Assembly (NCBI RefSeq): GCF_030145185.1
Contig: NZ_JAQYWB010000022.1
Location: forward strand, 1-64,000
DNA from: Desulfoluna sp.
Lineage (GTDB): Bacteria; Desulfobacterota; Desulfobacteria; Desulfobacterales; Desulfolunaceae
Direction of reading: 5' to 3'
DNA: 64,000 nucleotides
Shown here: piece by piece, positions 19,187 through 28,361 of the stretch
How the letters are laid out: each line of letters begins with the position of its first letter
Numbering within the stretch: position 1 is the first letter of the stretch
The notes under the pieces: generated by a model
Databases searched by the model: none
The model's input: the letters and a program-made list of their open reading frames with translations, nothing else
What the model was told of the DNA's origin: nothing
Position numbers and translations under genes: made by a program

Positions 19187-20347
19187 ATGAAAAAACCACG
19201 GCTCTTCCTGACGAAAGAACAGGGCCGGACGATTCTCATGCAATTTCTTGTCATGGGAGGGATCCTCTGGTTCTGCCACCTTCTTTTTGTCAACACCCAG
19301 GCCAACCTTTCGGCCCGGAACATCGCCTCCGGATTCGGTTTTCTGGCCTATGAAGCCGGCATGCCCATCAGCGACGCCCTGCTGCCGTACACCCCGGCGG
19401 ACTCCTACGGCTACGCCTTCTTCATCGGGGTCGTCAACACCCTTTACGTGTCTGCCATCAGCATCGTGCTGGCCACCCTCATCGGTGTGATGGTTGGCGT
19501 GGCCCGGGTCTCCAGCAACTGGCTGGTGGCGAAGCTTGCGGAAATCTACGTGGAGGTGCTACGCAACATCCCCCTCCTCTTGATCCTTTTTTTCACCTAC
19601 GGAGTGGTCCTTGCGGCCCTGCCCGCCCCGCGTCAAAGCCTCCACTGGGGAACGGGGCTCTTCCTCAACAACCGTGGGATCTACTTTCCCAGGCTGATCC
19701 CCGAAACCGGCTTTTTCATGATCCCTGTGGCCTTTGTCCTCGGCCTCATCGCCGCCGTGATCCTCCACCGAAAAGCCGTAGATTTAAGAAGAAAAACCGG
19801 CCGCGCCCTTCCGTCGATTCGCATCGGCCTGGCCCTGGCTTTGGGGCTCCCCCTTCTCACCTCGCTTCTCCTCGGCATGCCCGCCGAGCTGAACATGCCG
19901 GTACTGCAAGGCTTCAACTTTGCAGGCGGAGCCGTCATTCGTCCTGAGTTCTGCGCCCTGCTCATTGGGCTGGTCCTCTACACCGCCGCCTTTATCGCTG
20001 AAAATGTCCGAAGCGGCATCCAGTCCGTTCCCCGGGGCCAGCTGGACGCGGCCCAGGCACTGGGCCTTCCCAACGGCCTCATCATGCGTCGCGTGGTGCT
20101 GCCCCAGGCCCTTCGAGTCACCATCCCGGCCACCACCAACGACTACGCCAGCCTCGTCAAAAACAGCTCCCTGGCCGTGGCCATCGGCTACCCGGATATG
20201 GTCTCCGTGGGTGGCACCATCATCGGGCAAAACGATCAGGCCATTGAGATCATCGTCATGTGGATGGCTGTCTATCTCTTTATCAACCTGATCATCTCCC
20301 TGGCCATGAACGGACTCAACGCCCGGGTACAGTTGATTGGGAGATAA
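19187..20347 (+). CDS. aapQ: Amino-acid ABC transporter permease, first subunit
   Basis: The 386-residue integral membrane protein has about eight hydrophobic segments. Near the C-terminus the EAA loop that docks to the ATPase reads VRSGIQSVPRGQLDAAQALG with [13 protein letters not shown] after it. An insert of about 100 residues between the early helices and the core is typical of AapQ and BztB. ATG 19187 is chosen; TTG 19115 follows GGAGG, but those bases belong to the preceding hairpin, so the start is uncertain by up to 24 residues. It pairs with the next gene as a heterodimeric channel. Confidence 0.85.
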   Translation: MKKPRLFLTKEQGRTILMQFLVMGGILWFCHLLFVNTQANLSARNIASGFGFLAYEAGMPISDALLPYTPADSYGYAFFIGVVNTLYVSAISIVLATLIGVMVGVARVSSNWLVAKLAEIYVEVLRNIPLLLILFFTYGVVLAALPAPRQSLHWGTGLFLNNRGIYFPRLIPETGFFMIPVAFVLGLIAAVILHRKAVDLRRKTGRALPSIRIGLALALGLPLLTSLLLGMPAELNMPVLQGFNFAGGAVIRPEFCALLIGLVLYTAAFIAENVRSGIQSVPRGQLDAAQALGLPNGLIMRRVVLPQALRVTIPATTNDYASLVKNSSLAVAIGYPDMVSVGGTIIGQNDQAIEIIVMWMAVYLFINLIISLAMNGLNARVQLIGR

Positions 20348-20435
20348 AGGCAAAGGGAACGGACGGGTTGGCCCGATCGGCCCACTGGTTTCGCACAAAA
20401 AAATTTCAGCTACGTTTTAAAGAGAAGTGACGCTT

Positions 20436-21536
20436 ATGAACCCTGCAGCAGCACAAAAAATAAACATATTTATCCCCCGGCCCAACGAAGCGCCTCCCCT
20501 GGATACCGCAGGGCCCATCGGGTGGATTCGGCAGAATCTCTTCAACGGAAAAGGCAACTCTCTGCTCACCATCCTGGCCCTTCTTTTTCTTCTCAAAACG
20601 GTCCCGGCGCTCCTCTCCTGGGCCCTGTTCAAGGCGACCTGGGTGTCAGGAGCGGCCTGTGACGCAACGCGTGAAGGGGCTTGCTGGGCCTTTGTGGTGG
20701 AAAAATTCCGGATTCTCATGGTGGGAATCTACCCGAGCCCCCACCTCTGGCGCCCTGCGGTCTCCTTCGGACTTCTTGCCACAGTCGTGATCCTTACCCT
20801 TTTTCGTCTGGTCAGTGCCCGCACCCTGGCCTTCCTCTGGTTTTCCCTGCCCCTGCCCCTCTTCTGGATCATCAATGGCGGCATGGGGCTCGCGCACGTG
20901 GATCAGTCCCTCTGGGGTGGGCTCATGCTCAGTATGGGGCTGGCTGTGGTCGGCATTCTTTTCTCGCTTCCCCTGGGCATCCTCCTCGCCCTGGGCCGAC
21001 GCTCCAGGATGGCCAGCGTCAAAGCCCTCTCCATCGGAATCATCGAACTGATCCGGGGGGTGCCCCTCATCACCATCCTCTTCATGGCGTCGGTCATGCT
21101 CCCCCTCTTTCTTCCGAAGGGCGTGAACATCAACAATCTCCTGCGGGTTCAAATCGGGGTCATCCTCTTCTCTTCCGCCTACATCGCCGAGGTGATCCGG
21201 GGCGGTCTTCAAGCGATTCCCCCCGGCCAGATGGAAGCGGCCGTCTCCACCGGCCTCACCCACTGGCAGGCCACACGACTGGTCGTCCTGCCCCAGGCCC
21301 TGCGTCACGTCATCCCGTCCATTATTGGACGCTGCGTGGCCCTGTTCAAGGACACCTCCCTGGTCATCATCGTCGGCCTTCTCGATTTTCTCGGCATGAT
21401 CAAAGCCTCCACCCAGGACCCTGAATGGCTCGGCTACGAAGCCGAGGCCTACGTCTTCTGCGCCCTGGTCTACTGGATCATCTGTTTCTCCATCAGCCGG
21501 TACGGACGCTCCATTGAAAAAAACAACGCCTGGTAG
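20436..21536 (+). CDS. aapM: Amino-acid ABC transporter permease, second subunit
   Basis: The 366-residue protein has about eight hydrophobic segments and an EAA loop, [20 protein letters not shown], followed by [15 protein letters not shown]. This closely parallels the partner permease and matches AapM/BztC in size. ATG 20436 lies just inside an alternative GTG at 20427; GAGAAG precedes both. It forms the transmembrane channel with the preceding subunit. The end overlaps the open frame of the ATPase gene but not its chosen start. Confidence 0.87.
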   Translation: MNPAAAQKINIFIPRPNEAPPLDTAGPIGWIRQNLFNGKGNSLLTILALLFLLKTVPALLSWALFKATWVSGAACDATREGACWAFVVEKFRILMVGIYPSPHLWRPAVSFGLLATVVILTLFRLVSARTLAFLWFSLPLPLFWIINGGMGLAHVDQSLWGGLMLSMGLAVVGILFSLPLGILLALGRRSRMASVKALSIGIIELIRGVPLITILFMASVMLPLFLPKGVNINNLLRVQIGVILFSSAYIAEVIRGGLQAIPPGQMEAAVSTGLTHWQATRLVVLPQALRHVIPSIIGRCVALFKDTSLVIIVGLLDFLGMIKASTQDPEWLGYEAEAYVFCALVYWIICFSISRYGRSIEKNNAW

Positions 21537-21552
21537 CAAAGGGGCAGACTGT

Positions 21553-22302
21553 ATGAATCAAGACATCGTCATCGATATCACGGATCTCAACAAGTGGTAC
21601 GGCCACTTCCATGTCTTAAAACACATTAACTTAAAGGTTCAAAAGGGGGAGCGCATCGTCATCTGCGGTCCCTCGGGCTCCGGTAAATCCACCTTGATCC
21701 GCTGCATCAACCGACTGGAAGAGCACCAGCAGGGCTCCATCGTGGTGGAAGGCACCGAGCTGACGACGAATCTTAAAAATATCAACGACATCCGTAAAAA
21801 TGTAGGCATGGTCTTCCAGGGATTCAACCTGTTTCCCCACCTCACCATCCTGGAGAACCTGACCCTGGCCCCCACCTGGGTCCGCCAGTTGCCGGAGGAA
21901 AAGGCAAAAAAAATGGCCATGGAATTTCTGGCCCGGGTCCACATCGACTCCCAGGCCCACAAATTTCCCGGCCAACTCTCCGGCGGGCAGCAGCAGCGTG
22001 CGGCCATCGCAAGGGCCTTATGCATGAACCCGCGCATCATGCTCTTTGACGAGCCCACCAGCGCCCTGGACCCCGAAATGATCAAAGAGGTCCTGGACGT
22101 CATGACCGAGCTGGCCGAAGAGGGCATGACCATGATCTGCGTCACCCACGAGATGGGTTTTGCGCGCACCGTGGCGGACCGCGTCATCTTTATGGACGCC
22201 GGAGAGATCATCGAAGAGGCCCCCCCCGAAGACTTTTTCACCCACCCGACCTTTGATCGCACCCAGCTCTTTCTCAACCAGATACGCACACAATCCATTT
22301 AA
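21553..22302 (+). CDS. aapP: Amino-acid ABC transporter ATP-binding protein
   Basis: The 249-residue ATPase has Walker [10 protein letters not shown] (39-47), Q-loop [12 protein letters not shown], signature LSGGQQQR, Walker [15 protein letters not shown] and the switch histidine in VTHEMGFAR. This is the GlnQ/AapP subgroup and powers the upstream permease pair from the cytoplasm. AAGGGG sits 8 bases before ATG 21553, which decides that start over an in-frame ATG at 21514 inside the upstream gene. It is the last gene of the operon; a perfect 13-bp hairpin follows. Confidence 0.92.
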   Translation: MNQDIVIDITDLNKWYGHFHVLKHINLKVQKGERIVICGPSGSGKSTLIRCINRLEEHQQGSIVVEGTELTTNLKNINDIRKNVGMVFQGFNLFPHLTILENLTLAPTWVRQLPEEKAKKMAMEFLARVHIDSQAHKFPGQLSGGQQQRAAIARALCMNPRIMLFDEPTSALDPEMIKEVLDVMTELAEEGMTMICVTHEMGFARTVADRVIFMDAGEIIEEAPPEDFFTHPTFDRTQLFLNQIRTQSI

Positions 22303-22317
22303 AACCATGGAAACAAA

Positions 22318-22347
22318 GCGGGCGTGATTCGTTTGAATCACGCCCGC
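22318..22347 (+). terminator. Operon-end hairpin
   Basis: GCGGGCGTGATTC (22318-22330), loop GTTT, GAATCACGCCCGC (22335-22347) is a perfect 13-bp stem 16 bases after the ATPase stop. There is no T run, so it may act with Rho or as a 3' stabiliser. Confidence 0.65.
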
Positions 22348-22445
22348 GTTAGGTCGGCAGGAGGGGCTAACGCCTCCCTCTCTCCTGCTGATGGACACCC
22401 CCCAAACCGTCCCTCCCATCGGTCAGCCACCTTCCCAGAGCCCCC

Positions 22446-22706
22446 TCACTTAAATTCTTTCCCTCCGCCAGCGTTGGCTCGAAGCTGCCCGACCTGAAAG
22501 CTCAAGCCCACACATTTGCCCTGGGTTAGACAGGCGTCCACGTCTGCTTCCTCGATGTAGGTTTTCAAGGTCCGCTTCCACCCGGAGGCTTCCACCACCC
22601 AGGCATGCTCATCCTTGTCATAGGTGATGCGCAGGTCTTTGCCACACTCACCGGAGTCTGGGTAAAAGCGCCGAATTCGATCGCAAATATCCTTGCTGTT
22701 GAACAT
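22446..22706 (-). CDS. Small hypothetical protein
   Basis: The 86-residue protein has no membrane segment. Three cysteines occur, in ICDRI, GECGKDL and DACLTQGKC, spaced irregularly, and a DEHAWVVEASGWKR core is predicted beta-rich. ATG 22706 follows AAAGGAGG at ideal spacing, which decides it over an ATG 30 bases upstream. This strong ribosome site supports a real gene. It stands alone between two transport units. I do not recognise the family. Confidence 0.65.
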   Translation of the reverse strand: MFNSKDICDRIRRFYPDSGECGKDLRITYDKDEHAWVVEASGWKRTLKTYIEEADVDACLTQGKCVGLSFQVGQLRANAGGGKEFK

Positions 22707-23054
22707 ATGACCTCCTTTCGGACCGCCTTTCGGCATCTCCGACGTTCACATCGACAGCGCGACCCTGCCCAAAGTGAGAGCAACGCAAACCCGTCGATTT
22801 TCGGTTTCATCGGTACGTAAAGGGCCACCATGGAGATCTCAGAATGAAAAGCGCGAGGGGAAAAGGGGAAAAAAGAAAAAAACAAGGGGAGGCGTGAGCA
22901 GAAAAGGCAAAATATGGTGTCATCGTCTTTTGTCTGTCATCACTATAGCATAGAGCAGAGACACGCCGCAAAAAAAAAGGCCCTTCGGTGTTCATCGCCG
23001 AAGGGCCTTTCTCTATTCAAAAATCTGCCGAATGTGACTTAACACGACCGCGCC
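22707..23054. other. Intergenic region with terminator
   Basis: The 348 bases hold the strong ribosome site of the small protein, an AT-rich stretch that should contain its promoter, and the terminator at 22969-23010. No gene was seen. Confidence 0.5.
22969..23010 (-). terminator. Rho-independent terminator of the symporter gene
   Basis: AAAGGCCCTTCGG and CCGAAGGGCCTTT form a perfect 13-bp stem around a 9-base loop. On the minus strand it is followed by nine or more T residues, the textbook arrangement, 45 bases after the symporter stop. Confidence 0.9.
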
Positions 23055-24290
23055 TTATGCGGCGTCTTCAATCTCCATATCGCTTAAAGGTGTTGCGGCG
23101 ATCCCTCGATCCAATTCATTTTCAAGGGCAGCGACCACCAGGCCAGCGGAGTTGTCCCCGAAGATGTTGGTGGTGGTACGGAACATATCAAGGATTCGGT
23201 CAATACCGGCCACGATGGCGATGCCTTCCAGGGGAAGCCCGACGGACTCCAGAACCAGGGTCAGCATGATGAGACCGCCACCGGGGATACTCGCCGTACC
23301 GATGGAGGCCAGAACAGCCGTCAGAACAATGGTGGACTGCTGTGCCAGGGAGAGGTCCACCCCGTAGATGTTGGCCACAAAAATAGCGCCAACGGACTGA
23401 TAGAGGGCAGTGCCGTCCATGTTGATGGTCAGGGCCATGGGCAGTGTAAAGCCGGACACTTTTTCAGAGACGCCGAGCTGCTTTTGAGCCCTCATGGTAA
23501 AGGGAAAGGCAGCGGCTGCGCTGCAGGTACTCAGGCCAACCAGGGCGGGTTCCATCACCTTTTTAAAGTAGTCCAGAGGGCTGATCCGTGCCAGCAGCTT
23601 AACGGCCCCGGAATAAACAAAAATGACGTGAATGGCGCTTGCGATAAAGGTGGCAGCAATCAATTTCCCCATGGGCAAAAGGATGGCCATCCCGAACTTA
23701 CCGGTGGTCCAGGCAATCAGGGCAAACACGCCGTAGGGTGCCATGCGGATCACGATATCGGACAATTTAAACATGACCTCAGCCATGGCAGCAAAGAAAT
23801 CTGCCACGGGCTTGCCCTTGTCTCCGGCCAGGGAGAGCGCCCCGCCAAAAAGAAGCGCAAAGACGATGATCTGAAGCACGTTGCCTTTGGCAAAGGCCGC
23901 CGCAGGGTTTAAGGGGACCATGTTAACGATCATCTGCATGGGAGAGACCTTGGCGGGGTGCGCGATGCTGCTGACCTCGCCCAGGGCGAGTCCGGCGCCG
24001 GGCTGAATCACATTGGCCACGACCAGGCCGATGACGACCGCAAAAAAAGTGGTCACAATAAAATAGGTGACGGTTTTAAACCCCAGGGATCCGATCTCCT
24101 TGGGATCCCCTGCGCTGGCAACGCCAGTAACCAGGGTGGAAAAAATCAAAGGAACCACGATGAGTCGCAGCCCTCGGATGAAGATATCCCCAATGGGTTT
24201 CAGGTAGGTGGCTTTATCGCCCAAAATAAGCCCTGCCAGAAAACCTGCCACCAAACCGATAATAATCTTGTGATACAATTTCAATTTCAC
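23055..24290 (-). CDS. Dicarboxylate/amino-acid:cation symporter (DAACS family)
   Basis: The 411-residue protein is a sodium- or proton-coupled carrier of the GltP/DctA/SstT fold with eight helices and two re-entrant loops. Visible family marks are GDIFIRGLRLIVVPLIFSTL, the NMDGTALYQ signature in the substrate/sodium site, ASIGTASIPGGG (second hairpin) and the NIFGDNSAG helix 8 segment. It imports glutamate, aspartate or C4-dicarboxylates. The aspartate ammonia-lyase gene some 22 kb away would use aspartate, but nothing links them directly. Its own terminator follows. Confidence 0.9.
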   Translation of the reverse strand: MKLKLYHKIIIGLVAGFLAGLILGDKATYLKPIGDIFIRGLRLIVVPLIFSTLVTGVASAGDPKEIGSLGFKTVTYFIVTTFFAVVIGLVVANVIQPGAGLALGEVSSIAHPAKVSPMQMIVNMVPLNPAAAFAKGNVLQIIVFALLFGGALSLAGDKGKPVADFFAAMAEVMFKLSDIVIRMAPYGVFALIAWTTGKFGMAILLPMGKLIAATFIASAIHVIFVYSGAVKLLARISPLDYFKKVMEPALVGLSTCSAAAAFPFTMRAQKQLGVSEKVSGFTLPMALTINMDGTALYQSVGAIFVANIYGVDLSLAQQSTIVLTAVLASIGTASIPGGGLIMLTLVLESVGLPLEGIAIVAGIDRILDMFRTTTNIFGDNSAGLVVAALENELDRGIAATPLSDMEIEDAA

Positions 24291-24910
24291 GACTTCATCT
24301 CCTAAAAATTGATATTTCTCTCATATCCAGACAACTTACGGCGGTGCAGGCCGAACGCCACTGGACGCCATGGGCCCACCCCCGAACGCTGTCAACCACG
24401 TGCGGAACCCGGCCCGGTTTTGCTGCCACGGTATCGCCATAAACGACAGGGAACGCCCCCGGCCGAACAGGCACCAACCAGATTGAAGGGATGGAATAGA
24501 AAATAGAGGGACCCGATCACCCGTCCCGTCAGAAAATGCAAAAGAAACCTGACAGCATCAGATAAAAAGGCCGGGTCGCATCAAAACGCCAGACGGCGTG
24601 TGGGAAATGGGATGCGGTGTGGATGGAATGTTTGTGATGAATGAACAAAACTTTATCCGAATTGAATTTTAATGCAAGCAAAAACTGATGGAATTCATCA
24701 AAAATACATATTTTCAGTAGAATAGGGGGATTCCTCAGATGTTTTAGGGGTTTCCCTAATAGACACCCACGGTTCATTTCCGCTAATTTAGCTTTGAAGT
24801 GGAATAGAAAATGTGTGGAGAGAAAAAAGGTGTGATGAAGATGCGGATCTATTATAGTAAACGTCTGGCTGTGGGAATCTAAACGTTTACGACCATCATG
24901 GAGCCGCATC
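24291..24910. other. Divergent intergenic region between two transporter genes
   Basis: This 620-base region is AT-rich in its right half. A minus-strand frame across 24529-25026 is rejected as a shadow. The region holds TATAGT at 24853-24858 and the inverted repeat at 24857-24890 before the TRAP gene. No other gene was seen. Confidence 0.4.
24857..24890. promoter_or_regulatory. Inverted-repeat operator candidate before the TRAP binding protein
   Basis: GTAAACGT (24857-24864) and ACGTTTAC (24883-24890) are a perfect 8-bp inverted repeat with an 18-base spacer, starting at the end of a TATAGT -10-like box and ending 20 bases before the gene. The position suits repression by a dimeric regulator such as a LacI- or GntR-type protein; no regulator gene is adjacent. 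Confidence 0.4.
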
Positions 24911-26002
24911 ATGGAGTCTCTTTTCCAAAAAAAACCGAGGAACATACAGGCCGTGAGAGCGCTTCTCTTCTTACTTTTCATGGCCTTCGGATGGCCTTGC
25001 CCCCCTGCTGGGGCAGAGGCCGTCACCTTGACCTATGCCACCAACACGGCCCCGGTGGGCCTGCGGGGCATGGCCGAAAAAGCCTTTGTGGACGAAATCG
25101 AACGACTCGGCAAGGGGAAGATCCACATCCTGACCTTCTGGGAGCAGTCCTTCTTAAAAGATAAGGAAATCCTTGAGGGGGTGAAAGACGGCACCGTGGA
25201 CATGGGGCACGTCAACATCAACTACTACCCCGGCCGCCTGGTCATCAATGGCGCCATCACTCTCATGCAGCAGGGTCCTGCGACCTACGCCAACCGCATG
25301 TGGGTCTATGACACCCTCTACCAAGAGATCCCGCAGCTCAACGCTGAATTTGAAAGATACCATCAAAAAATCGTCTACACTTATTCGGTACTGCCCATCG
25401 CAGGGGCCTTCACTCAGCCTGTCTCCTCCCTTGGCGATTTTAAAAATCGCAGGGTTCGTGCCTCAAGCCGATGGCTTCTCAAGGTGCTGGAAGGCGCCGG
25501 TGCCATCCCCGTCTCTCTCCCCTGGGCCGACACCTACATGGCCCTGAAAACCAACGCCCTGGAAGGCATCTACACCAATATCGACGCCATCCACCGCATC
25601 AAACTCGATACCGTCGCCCCCCACATCCTCGTTTTTAAAGAATTCTGGAACCCGGTGCCTTTCCATATCACCATCAACATGGACACCTGGAATCGCCTGC
25701 CTGAAGAGGTGCAAAAGATCATCCAGACGGCATCGGCCAACTCCAAACAGGCGTTCGCCGTCCTTTATGAGTCCATGCTCGATGAAACGATCGCTGCCCA
25801 GAAAAAAGCGGGATGTCAGGTGGCCTTTGCCCAAAAAGAGGACATCGACACCTGGCTGACGCTTCCTGAGGTGACGACGATCAAAGGACTCTGGGCCCAA
25901 GAGGTCAGCCCGCAGATGCCTAAAATCAAGGCCCGGCGAATTCTGGAGAAGATCGAGGCCATCGTGGCCGAGGGCATACAAAGGGATCCCAACCCCATTT
26001 GA
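24911..26002 (+). CDS. TRAP transporter solute-binding protein, DctP type
   Basis: The 363-residue protein has a signal peptide (hydrophobic core LLFLLFMAFGW, cleavage after AEA) and the DctP fold: YATNTAPVGL at the first strand, GKGKIHILTFWEQSF, GVKDGTVDMGHVN, and RRVRASSRWLLKVLEGAGA, which includes the Arg that holds a substrate carboxylate. TRAP systems need two membrane subunits, but no DctQ or DctM gene lies near, so this is an orphan or works with distant subunits. GGAG precedes the ATG by 7 bases. The substrate is likely an organic acid, not further defined. Confidence 0.85.
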   Translation: MESLFQKKPRNIQAVRALLFLLFMAFGWPCPPAGAEAVTLTYATNTAPVGLRGMAEKAFVDEIERLGKGKIHILTFWEQSFLKDKEILEGVKDGTVDMGHVNINYYPGRLVINGAITLMQQGPATYANRMWVYDTLYQEIPQLNAEFERYHQKIVYTYSVLPIAGAFTQPVSSLGDFKNRRVRASSRWLLKVLEGAGAIPVSLPWADTYMALKTNALEGIYTNIDAIHRIKLDTVAPHILVFKEFWNPVPFHITINMDTWNRLPEEVQKIIQTASANSKQAFAVLYESMLDETIAAQKKAGCQVAFAQKEDIDTWLTLPEVTTIKGLWAQEVSPQMPKIKARRILEKIEAIVAEGIQRDPNPI

Positions 26003-26341
26003 CCGTGAAAGCTTGCCCGCCATTTTCGGCCTGTATCAAACTGCCCCAGGCGTCCAGGTAAAACGAGTCACTTTGACCCACCTCGTTTTGCCTGTTTTCC
26101 CCCTCCCCTTCGCAACACACGCCCCGGCCAAAAAAAACACATCTTTTTTGTCAGAGCAAATTTCTCTAAAATTCGGTATATTGTCCATCAGAGAGTTCCC
26201 CTTCAGGCGACCAGGGCGTCTACAAACTGCCCCACCTGGCCCTTCTTTTGCAATTCATGACACCATACGCAAGATGTGATTTTAAAAAATTGAATTCAAC
26301 TGTCAACGACACCGACATTTTACAACCAAGGAGTTTCTCTC
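26003..26341. other. Intergenic region carrying the sigma54 promoter
   Basis: The 339 bases between the TRAP and alcohol dehydrogenase genes are AT-rich and hold the -24/-12 element described separately. No gene was seen. Confidence 0.5.
26237..26252 (+). promoter_or_regulatory. Sigma54 (-24/-12) promoter of the alcohol dehydrogenase gene
   Basis: TGGCCCTTCTTTTGCA matches the sigma54 consensus TGGCAC-N5-TTGCA closely: GG and GC are separated by exactly 10 bases and TTGCA is intact. It lies 90 bases before the start codon. A sigma54 activator gene is encoded 2 kb away on the opposite strand. Activator binding sites upstream were not identified. Confidence 0.7.
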
Positions 26342-27508
26342 ATGGCACAGTCAGAAGAAGTATACGGATTCTTTATTCCCACCGTCACTCTTATGGGCAT
26401 TGGTGCACATCGACAGTTAGGTGAGCAGATCAAAACACTGGGCGCTAAAAAGCCTTTCCTGGTGACAGACAAGGGAATCACCGCTGCCGGACTGACCCAG
26501 CAGATTGTCGACCTGATCAAGGCAGAGACGGGAACGGATGCCATCGTCTTTGATGAAACCGTCCCAAACCCGACAGACAAAAATGTGGAAGACGGACTGG
26601 CGGCCTACAGGAAAAACGAATGTGACATGATCATCACCCTGGGCGGCGGCAGCCCCCACGACTGCGGAAAAGGCATCGGCATCGTCTCAACCAACGGCGG
26701 AACCATTCACGATTACGAGGGAGTGGACCAATCCACCCAGGCCATGCCTCCCTTCATCGCCATCAACACCACCGCAGGAACAGGCAGTGAGATGACCCGG
26801 TTCTGCATCATCACCGACACCTCACGAAAGGTCAAAATGGCCATCGTCGACTGGCGCGTCACCCCGGCCATCGCCATCAACGACCCGCTCCTCATGGTGG
26901 GCATGCCCTCCTTCCTCACTGCGGCAACCGGCATGGACGCACTGACCCATGCGGTGGAAGCTTACGTCTCCACCATCGCCACCCCGGTCACCGACGCCTG
27001 TGCGCTCAAGGCCATCGAGCTGGTCTCCGAGTACCTCCGCCCGGTCGTGGCCAACGGAGAAGACATTGAGGCCCGGGACAAAATGGCCTACGCCGAATAC
27101 CTCGCCGGCATGGCTTTCAACAATGCAAGTCTTGGTCATGTCCATGCCATGGCTCACCAGCTTGGGGGCTTTTACAACCTCCCCCACGGAGTCTGCAACG
27201 CCATCCTGCTGCCCCACGTCTCTCGCTACAACCTCATCGCAAAACTCGACCGCTACGTGGACATTGCCGTGGCCATGGGTGAAAACGTGGAGGGGCTCTC
27301 CACACGAGAAGCTGCTGAGAAGGCCCTGACCGCGATCCAGACCCTCTCCAGGGACATCAACATCCCCGCCAACCTGACCGAGTTGGGCGTCAAGAAAGAG
27401 GATCTCCCCATCATGGCGGGAAACGCCCAGAAAGATGCCTGCGCCCTGACCAACCCACGCCGGCCTACCCTTGAGGACGTCATCGGAATCTACACCGCGG
27501 CGCTTTAA
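26342..27508 (+). CDS. Iron-containing alcohol dehydrogenase
   Basis: The 388-residue enzyme belongs to the type III (iron) alcohol dehydrogenases. The N-terminal Rossmann part has ITLGGGSPHDCGKGIG and TTAGTGSE; the iron ligands are Asp199 and His203 (GMDALTHAVE), His268 (LGHVHAMAHQLGG) and His282 (LPHGVCNAILLPH). It oxidises short-chain alcohols or reduces aldehydes with NAD; 1,3-propanediol dehydrogenase and ethanol dehydrogenases are close relatives. GGAG lies 10 bases upstream. Expression is likely sigma54-dependent (26237-26252). A mobile repeat sits exactly on the stop codon: TTAA at 27505-27508 contains the TAA and is repeated at the far end of the insert. Confidence 0.93.
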   Translation: MAQSEEVYGFFIPTVTLMGIGAHRQLGEQIKTLGAKKPFLVTDKGITAAGLTQQIVDLIKAETGTDAIVFDETVPNPTDKNVEDGLAAYRKNECDMIITLGGGSPHDCGKGIGIVSTNGGTIHDYEGVDQSTQAMPPFIAINTTAGTGSEMTRFCIITDTSRKVKMAIVDWRVTPAIAINDPLLMVGMPSFLTAATGMDALTHAVEAYVSTIATPVTDACALKAIELVSEYLRPVVANGEDIEARDKMAYAEYLAGMAFNNASLGHVHAMAHQLGGFYNLPHGVCNAILLPHVSRYNLIAKLDRYVDIAVAMGENVEGLSTREAAEKALTAIQTLSRDINIPANLTELGVKKEDLPIMAGNAQKDACALTNPRRPTLEDVIGIYTAAL

Positions 27509-27653
27509 CCCTGCTCGCCCGAAGGATGAGAAAATCAGACAGAATACCGTGGATTACATTTTGCATTTTTGAAACGACTGAAAACATTGCTGCAAAGAAT
27601 TGTAATTACGGATTATTCCTTAGCCCTGATTGTTTTCTCATGAAATATCCGGG
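27509..27653 (+). repeat. MITE-like repeat, short form (copy a)
   Basis: This 145-base copy begins CCCTGCTCGCCCGAAGG and ends CATGAAATATCCGGG. It carries the right half of the 245-bp element and lacks its left hairpin. TTAA flanks it on both sides (27505-27508 and 27654-27657), a 4-base target duplication. The left TTAA supplies the stop codon of the alcohol dehydrogenase. Confidence 0.8.
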
Positions 27654-27671
27654 TTAAGCGAAAAAGCGGAT

Positions 27672-27792
27672 GCGATTTGATCCGAGGAACGAGGGGCAAA
27701 ACGCATCCGCAACCTGCTTTCAAGGTGGCACACCTTGCCGCCAGAGGCTTTTTTTGGAGCTGTATAGTTACAAAACGAAAAAGCCTCCGGCG
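27672..27792 (+). repeat. CTTTCAAGG hairpin repeat (copy a)
   Basis: GATTTGATCCGAGGAACGAG, CGCATCCGCAACCTGCTTTC, then AAGGTGGCACACCTT (an inner hairpin), then CCGCCAGAGGCTTTTTTT. AAAAAGCCTCCGGCGG at 27777-27792 pairs with the CCGCCAGAGGCTTTTT arm (27738 on), giving a large second hairpin that could also end transcription of the alcohol dehydrogenase. Confidence 0.65.
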
Positions 27793-27911
27793 GCCCTGCC
27801 GGGGGCCAAACTTTTGAGACGTTTGACAGACAGGTATTGTGACCATTCAGCGTCAACGATGTCTCTGGCGGGTCTCTTTTTGAAAAAAGTTTCGCAAAAA
27901 CGTTTCAGCCC

Positions 27912-27932
27912 GTAGGGTGCGGCTCCCGCACC
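27912..27932 (+). repeat. GTAGGGTGCG palindromic repeat
   Basis: GTAGGGTGCGGCTCCCGCAC plus a final C contains the stem GGTGCGG/CCCGCACC. An exact inverted copy of all 21 bases lies at 38986-39006. Confidence 0.6.
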
Positions 27933-27981
27933 GTTCAACGTCGCACAAACCGCCAGCCCCTTCTCAATAGGGTCACCTTAG

Positions 27982-28137
27982 CCCGGACATTTCATGAGAA
28001 ACCGCAACACAAAAGGATATACATCTTTATTACAGAGCGTTGTGGCGAAGAAATCAGGTTTTCCAAAAATACAAAGTGTCACTTTCGGTTTTCTATTCGA
28101 TTTTCTCACCCTTCGGGCGACTCGTGAAATATGCGGG
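27982..28137 (-). repeat. MITE-like repeat, short form (copy b)
   Basis: The copy runs in the opposite sense to copy a: CCCGGACATTTCATGAG at the left edge, CTCACCCTTCGGG inside and GTGAAATATGCGGG at the right edge. The interior matches the diverged copy at 44703-44947 better than the others. The hairpin section of the long form is missing. Confidence 0.7.
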
Positions 28138-28190
28138 ATAGGCGGCTGGAAATAAATAATCATACATAGGCTCGCCAGAATTCCGTTGGG

Positions 28191-28298
28191 ATTTGACCCG
28201 AGGAATCCGCCTACGCAAAAGCCTCCGGCGTGACACGCGAGGGGCAAAGCCCTGCGGAAACCTGCTTTCAAGGTGGCTCACCTTGCAGCCGGAGGCAT
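28191..28298 (+). repeat. CTTTCAAGG hairpin repeat (copy b)
   Basis: GGATTTGACCCGAGGAATCC leads to CGAGGGGCAAAGCC and to CCTGCTTTCAAGGTGGCTCA, CCTTGCAGCCGGAGGC. AAGGTGGCTCACCTT is a perfect 6-bp hairpin with a 3-base loop. The flank shares the GATTTGA-CCGAGGAA lead with copy a. Confidence 0.7.
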
Positions 28299-28361
28299 TG
28301 CTTTTTGTACTTTTATATTTTTCTTGCAACCTTAACCGTTTTACACGGGATCAGCCCCTGG

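Noticed and set aside
24529-25026. 165-codon minus-strand frame before the TRAP gene
   Set aside because: Its start lies inside the TRAP signal peptide region and the composition is unlike neighbouring proteins.
27738-27792. Classic intrinsic terminator of the first alcohol dehydrogenase
   Set aside because: The stem is real, but it is part of a repeat family and lies over 200 bases after the stop, so it is listed as a repeat.
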